Assembly: GCA_029263855.1 (NCBI GenBank)
Contig: JAJUFC010000005.1
Location: 1-64,000, forward strand
Direction: 5' to 3'
Length of the DNA: 64,000 nucleotides
Source: Candidatus Thermochlorobacteriaceae bacterium
GTDB lineage: Bacteria; Bacteroidota; Chlorobiia; Chlorobiales; Thermochlorobacteraceae
Below the pieces are notes generated by a model. That model saw nothing but the letters and a program-made list of their open reading frames with translations. It ran no database searches and was not told the DNA's origin. Positions 59,877 through 64,000 of the stretch are shown in pieces (the stretch's first letter is position 1; each line of letters opens with the position of its first letter). The position numbers and the translations under genes are program-made.

Positions 59877-59911
59877 TGTAAGAGTAGACAAAAGTTGAGT
59901 GAAGTTGCTTG

Positions 59912-59943
59912 CAAATCTAACATCTTTTCAAACGCACGCCAAA
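59912..59943 (-). promoter_or_regulatory. Bacteroidota-type promoter for gcvH
   Basis: On the minus strand TTTG (59940-59943), a 20-base spacer and TAGATTTG (59912-59919), 36 bases before the gcvH ATG. Both elements match the consensus. Confidence 0.65.
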
Positions 59944-60010
59944 CGAAAAGCCTCACAAGCAACGGCAAATCGTTCTTATCTTTGTGTTTGCAGATGCAAC
60001 TTTTATTTCA

Positions 60011-61177
60011 ATGAAAAACAGCACCATTAAAGGGTTCTTTATTTTTTCCGCCACGCTTGGCGCAATCATCTTCTTTCTCTTCACGCAAAAAGTTATCGAG
60101 TCGATTCGCGAACAGCAGAAGCAAAAGGTCGACCTTTGGGTCAAATCGCTCAACTTGCTCATCGAGCTTGAAAACCCGCAAGAAATTTCGTTCATCTTCA
60201 ACGAAATCGTAACGGTGATTGATTTTCCCGTGATGCTCACCGACACCAAGATGAACCCCAGCACGATTCGCAACATCAAAATTGATTCTTCAAAAGGCGA
60301 GGCTTTCGTCAGAAAATTTTTGGAAGAAAAACGTTTGGAATTGGATTCGCAGTATGAGCCTGTCGCCGTCAAACTTGACACGATGGTGCTTCAATACGTG
60401 CATTATGGCGATTCGGAATTGGTCGAGACGCTCCGCATCGCGCCGATTTTATCAAGCGTCGCGGCGGGCGTGTTCATTTTGATTGCGTATTTCAGTTTCA
60501 GCGCGATTCGTCGAAACGAGCAATCAAACCTTTGGGTCGCGCTCTCCAAAGAAACCGCGCACCAACTTGGCACGCCGATTTCAAGCCTGATGGGGTGGAT
60601 TGAACTGCTGAAAACCGCGAGCGACAATCCCGAAAAGCAAGCGCAAATCATTTTTGAAATGCAAACCGATTTGAAGCGCCTCAACCGCGTCGCCACGCGC
60701 TTTTCGAAAATCGGTTCAAAAGTGAGTTTGAAAGAGGAAAACGTCGTTGAAGTCGTCGCCTCGATGTTCAATTACTACCGCAGTCGCATTCCGCAGATGG
60801 GCAAGAACATCGAACTAACCTTATCCGACGCGCCCGACATTCTCGCGCCCATCAACCGCGAACTTTTCGAGTGGGTGATTGAAAACATCATCAAAAACGG
60901 CATCGATGCGATTCAAGGCAAAACGGGCGCGATTTCCGCCACGATATTCAAAGAGGGAAAATTCGTCGTCATTGACATTTGCGACACGGGCAAAGGCATC
61001 GAGAGCAAATACAAAAATGAAATTTTCAAAGCGGGATTCACCACGAAGTCGCGAGGTTGGGGACTTGGACTTTCGCTCGCCAAGCGCATTATTGAGGATT
61101 ATCACAAAGGCAAATTGATTCTCAAACACAGCGAGGTTGGCAAAGGCGCGACGTTCAGAATCAAACTTCCGCTCTAA
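60011..61177 (+). CDS. Membrane sensor histidine kinase
   Basis: 388 residues from ATG 60011. Two membrane helices (about 8-26 and 140-160) enclose a small extracytoplasmic domain of about 110 residues. HisKA has KETAHQLGTPISSLMGWIEL, with His followed by Gln instead of Glu. The HATPase has NIIKNGIDAIQG, DTGKGIESKYKNEIF and WGLGLSLAKRI. No receiver is present or adjacent. A -7-like TATCTTTG lies at 59977-59984. Confidence 0.9.
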   Translation: MKNSTIKGFFIFSATLGAIIFFLFTQKVIESIREQQKQKVDLWVKSLNLLIELENPQEISFIFNEIVTVIDFPVMLTDTKMNPSTIRNIKIDSSKGEAFVRKFLEEKRLELDSQYEPVAVKLDTMVLQYVHYGDSELVETLRIAPILSSVAAGVFILIAYFSFSAIRRNEQSNLWVALSKETAHQLGTPISSLMGWIELLKTASDNPEKQAQIIFEMQTDLKRLNRVATRFSKIGSKVSLKEENVVEVVASMFNYYRSRIPQMGKNIELTLSDAPDILAPINRELFEWVIENIIKNGIDAIQGKTGAISATIFKEGKFVVIDICDTGKGIESKYKNEIFKAGFTTKSRGWGLGLSLAKRIIEDYHKGKLILKHSEVGKGATFRIKLPL

Positions 61178-61255
61178 CTTTTCGCTCGTCCAAAGTGCGT
61201 TATTGCGCGTTTGTTGTCGTAAATTCAAACTCCATCAACTTTCACTTCTATCGTC

Positions 61256-62986
61256 ATGCCGCGTCTGCTTCTTGTCGTCTTCTTGCTTTTTTGCGTCAGC
61301 GTTTCTGCGCAAGAGCGAAAATATCAGCGCAAGTCGATTTCATCGTTGGGATTGCTGAATCTCTCGTTTGTCGACATTCCCGAAGCGATGATTGAAAACC
61401 GCATCAACTATCACGTTCAGTTGCCGCGCTTTGATTACAACGCGCTTTCAGATAGCGCGCTCGCGCAGTATCGGGCTCGCGTTTCCGCGTTAGGATTTCG
61501 CAACGCCACGCCGTCTCAAATCACCGCCATTCTCAATGAAACAATCGTCCCGCAAGTTTCCGCCGCCGTCAAAGCGGTCGCCGAAGAGCGCGCGCTTGGC
61601 AATTTGAAAGAAGAGGACTTGGCGATGGCGGCGGCAAATAAACTCAAAGGGTCGGGCTTGACGGCGGCGGACATTCTCAAAGTCTTGAACGCCGCTTACC
61701 TTTACGTTCCCGTCATTACGCGCTACAATGAATCGCTCGATGAAGAGAAAGATTTGACCGTAACGATTTCAGGCTACATTCTTTGGTTTCGCGTCAAAAC
61801 GAATCCCGACGGCAGTTCGGAAGCCGTATTTTTGAAAGGCAGTTCAACCGCGCAAAGCGGAACCGCGTCGGCATCGACAACGAGTTCTCATCAAACGCGC
61901 CGTCGCGTCTTGTCAGGAAGCGAGTATGCGCGCCTTGCGGCGATTGACGCTTGGGCGAAGAATTTGAGTTTGGCGATGCGCCGATTGCCCGATTTTCAAG
62001 TTACCGCCGAAATTTTAAGCCTGCGCGGCGCAACGCCCGAAGCCAACATTGGCACGCGCGAAGGCGTCGGACTTGACGACGGCTACTATGCCGAAGAACT
62101 TTTTGAAAATTCCAAAGGCGAGTTGGAAGAGCGCAAAATTGGATTTTTCCGCGTTGCTTCCGTCGGCGATAACCGTAAAAATCAGTCCGCCACTTCAACT
62201 TTTTATCCGCACATTACGAGAGGCGTTGAGCGAGGCGTCTTGCTCAAAGAGCACCCACAGTTTGGCTTGGATATTGCCATTCGCCCTAAATTTTTCCGAC
62301 TTCGCCTCTCCAAAGAAACCACGCCCTTACGCCGCGAAATGCTTAGCGAATACGGCGTTGACGAATTTTTCTTCTCTCCTCCGCCACTCGCCTTTGCGCT
62401 CAAAGAAGACATTACCGAAGCGGGCGGCATCGAGGTTGGCTTTCACTACAACCTCGCCAAACAAACGGGCGTGCGCCAACTTTTTGCAACGGCTGATTTT
62501 GGGTTTGGCATTGGCAATACTTCCTTCACGCCCGCCGCGCCAAATGGCATTTCGGCTTTGATTTTAAGCGGCTACGCGGGCGCAATGAAAAAATTCTGGC
62601 TTCGTCGTTGGAACTTCTACATCGGCGGCTCGGGCGGACTTGACGGGCTTTTTCTCAGCGTTGGCAACACAGGCGAAGGCGATTTGGAAAGCCTTTCGTT
62701 TATTACAGTTTCGGTTCGTGCCGACTTCGGGCTCGAGTTGATGCTCACACCTGATTTGCTGTTGAGCGTTGGGGGCAACTACAAATTAGGCTTTCCGCCC
62801 TTGCTCAGCTCGCTTAGTTACAAAGATTCTTCAGCAGAAGATGAATCCCAAACCTTTACGATTCCCTTCACAGCGCGTGGCTTTCGCGATACGAACTTCA
62901 ACGGCATCACACTTAACATCGGCATATCTTATTCGCTTCCCTCTTTTGGCATTTCGGTCGGCGAAATTGAATCGATTGATTATTAA
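61256..62986 (+). CDS. Exported protein of unknown function, possibly outer-membrane barrel
   Basis: 576 residues with a signal peptide (LLLVVFLLFCVSVSAQ). The N-terminal 150 residues are helical; residues 165-330 mix strands with a Ser/Thr-rich linker. The C-terminal 180 residues consist of alternating amphipathic strands with Gly-aromatic ends (GGIEVGFHYNLA, FYIGGSGGLDGLF, VSVRADFGLELML, GITLNIGISYSLP), typical of an outer-membrane beta barrel. I recognise no family. It starts 78 bases after the kinase. Confidence 0.7.
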   Translation: MPRLLLVVFLLFCVSVSAQERKYQRKSISSLGLLNLSFVDIPEAMIENRINYHVQLPRFDYNALSDSALAQYRARVSALGFRNATPSQITAILNETIVPQVSAAVKAVAEERALGNLKEEDLAMAAANKLKGSGLTAADILKVLNAAYLYVPVITRYNESLDEEKDLTVTISGYILWFRVKTNPDGSSEAVFLKGSSTAQSGTASASTTSSHQTRRRVLSGSEYARLAAIDAWAKNLSLAMRRLPDFQVTAEILSLRGATPEANIGTREGVGLDDGYYAEELFENSKGELEERKIGFFRVASVGDNRKNQSATSTFYPHITRGVERGVLLKEHPQFGLDIAIRPKFFRLRLSKETTPLRREMLSEYGVDEFFFSPPPLAFALKEDITEAGGIEVGFHYNLAKQTGVRQLFATADFGFGIGNTSFTPAAPNGISALILSGYAGAMKKFWLRRWNFYIGGSGGLDGLFLSVGNTGEGDLESLSFITVSVRADFGLELMLTPDLLLSVGGNYKLGFPPLLSSLSYKDSSAEDESQTFTIPFTARGFRDTNFNGITLNIGISYSLPSFGISVGEIESIDY

Positions 62987-63278
62987 AACATTCGTTCCAA
63001 AATCACGGAAACTTGCTTACATTTCATAAGTAGTTTGACTTGACTCGATGAACGTTGTTCGAACCACTTTACACAATGGGCTTCTTCTTTTATATCACAG
63101 ACTTCTGGTTTTGGCGATGGAAAACGCTTTTTTCTATTGTCAGACTTCGACTCGACAAAAGTGCACTTCGTTCTTACTACATCAACTTTTTCTTTTGCAT
63201 TTACTCGGCTACACCGCTCTGGAAAAGCGTTGAGAACGTTATTGAAGCCGAGTAGCATAGCACACAAAGGAGGTTGCT
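62987..63278. other. Intergenic region before the hydrolase gene
   Basis: An AT-rich stretch of 292 bases. Short open frames here (for example 63055-63255) have no ribosome binding site or recognisable product. It presumably contains the promoter of the hydrolase; no exact consensus was found. AAGGAGG at 63267-63273 is the hydrolase ribosome binding site. Confidence 0.3.
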
Positions 63279-64000
63279 ATGAGCACGCTCCAAACCAAAC
63301 AAAGCCTGCTTTATTTTGAAGATTCTGCAGCGGAACACCCCGCAGACTTCGATAAAATACCCGTGCTCTTCATCAATGGTTGGGCAATGTCGGCACAGTA
63401 TTGGACGCCCGTTGCCCAGCGACTTTCTCCGACATTTCGGACAATCTGTTTTGACCAAAGCGGCACAGGTCGCACCCGTCTTACTGCACGCACACCAAAC
63501 TTCACGATTGAAGCGTTTGCCGATGAGGCATCGGCGCTTATTGAGCATTTAGGATTATCACAAGTGCATCTTGTTGGACACTCGATGGGGTCGATGGTTA
63601 CAGCGGAACTCGCGCATCGACATCAGGCGCAACTGCTCTCAACGACGATTATCGCGTGTGGGATTTTCGCTTACAGTGCGGTTCAAATGGAACTGCTTTC
63701 GGTGTTCATTCGCGGCACAATGAACTTGAAATTTCTCTTTCATCTCGATTTCTTCAAACGCGCCTTCATTCAGAAAGCCACCTCACAACCGATTCCAAAA
63801 GAATATGAGAAAATTTTGGTCGATGATTTCTTGAACACGAATGCGGAAGCGGCGGAAAAAGTCGGCACGTTTTCGCTCAATCCCGATATTCTGCGCCGCT
63901 ATCACGAGCAAGTCATCTCGATTCCTTCTCCGCTTCTGCTTTGCGTTGGCTCTGCCGATAAGACCATTCCTCCCGAAGGCATGACAACGCTCTACACAAC
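63279..64000 (+). CDS. Alpha/beta hydrolase (truncated by window edge)
   Basis: The visible 240 residues show the fold: VLFINGWAMSAQYW (oxyanion strand), the strand FDQSGTGRTR, the nucleophile elbow LVGHSMGSMV (Ser in GHSMG) and the strand PLLLCVGSADKTIPPE holding the catalytic Asp. The catalytic His lies beyond the window. A perfect ribosome binding site (AAAGGAGG) precedes the ATG. The substrate cannot be read; lipase, esterase and dienelactone-type relatives are all possible. Confidence 0.9.
   Translation, partial: MSTLQTKQSLLYFEDSAAEHPADFDKIPVLFINGWAMSAQYWTPVAQRLSPTFRTICFDQSGTGRTRLTARTPNFTIEAFADEASALIEHLGLSQVHLVGHSMGSMVTAELAHRHQAQLLSTTIIACGIFAYSAVQMELLSVFIRGTMNLKFLFHLDFFKRAFIQKATSQPIPKEYEKILVDDFLNTNAEAAEKVGTFSLNPDILRRYHEQVISIPSPLLLCVGSADKTIPPEGMTTLYT

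Noticed and set aside
63055-63255. 66-residue open frame rich in Phe and Tyr
   Set aside because: No ribosome binding site, no clear membrane topology and no recognised relative; probably leader sequence of the hydrolase gene.

Overview
The window is ordinary chromosome of a Gram-negative bacterium, most likely from the Chlorobi (Chlorobiota)/Bacteroidota side of the tree and possibly Chloroherpeton-like. The evidence is: a large secreted protein ending in a type IX secretion sorting domain of the NYPNPFNPST kind; several lipoproteins with lipoboxes; a LolD-type ATPase; and promoters of the Bacteroidota form (TTTG, 19-20 bases, TAnnTTTG) in front of tRNA-Pro, tRNA-Asp, gcvH and a small orphan gene. 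The lineage is an inference; no ribosomal RNA lies in the window. There is no prophage, insertion sequence or CRISPR array.

Layout. 0-8 kb: start of an unknown minus-strand gene with a possible knotted leader, purM, a phosphoglycerate-mutase-like metalloenzyme, tRNA-Pro, folP, an RsbW-like ATPase, a lipoprotein solute-binding protein, DUF72, a small unknown gene, a DUF218 protein and NAD-type isocitrate dehydrogenase. 8-12.5 kb (minus): nuoJ standing alone, a BMP-family lipoprotein, a coiled-coil lipoprotein, an SDR epimerase and a DUF58 protein. 12.6-15.3 kb (plus): overlapping genes for a polysaccharide deacetylase, an AI-2E-type permease and LolD. 15.3-23 kb: rhodanese, phosphoglucose/phosphomannose isomerase, two histidine phosphatases around a sensor kinase, a giant DUF2339 membrane protein and a Uma2 remnant.

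23.2-29.6 kb is a signalling cluster: a receiver protein with a zinc-type tail, a 1,383-residue hybrid kinase (PilJ-like sensor, PAS domains, HisKA, HATPase, two receivers, HPt) and an NtrC-type regulator. A DUF302 gene broken by two nearby frameshifts follows, then tex. 32.7-47.3 kb holds a 1,342-residue T9SS cargo protein and a tightly coupled operon: sensor kinase, secreted FecR-domain protein, secreted protein with about twelve PKD repeats, and a GT39 glycosyltransferase. The kinase start sits on a run of nine A.

47.3-64 kb is mostly minus strand: moaE, moaD, UDP-glucose dehydrogenase, two TPR proteins behind tRNA-Asp, an ECF sigma factor with an acidic repeat extension behind tRNA-Ser, MoxR ATPase, a YoeB-type toxin-antitoxin pair, MOSC protein, moaC, small unknown genes, DUF2452, ccmF, ccmE (with Cys in place of the haem-binding His), a protein with two AP2-like domains and gcvH. 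The plus strand then has a sensor kinase, an unknown exported barrel-like protein and a truncated alpha/beta hydrolase. The most interesting leads are the kinase-FecR-PKD-GT39 operon, the CXXXY CcmE, the tandem AP2-like protein, the broken DUF302 gene and the uniform promoter set.
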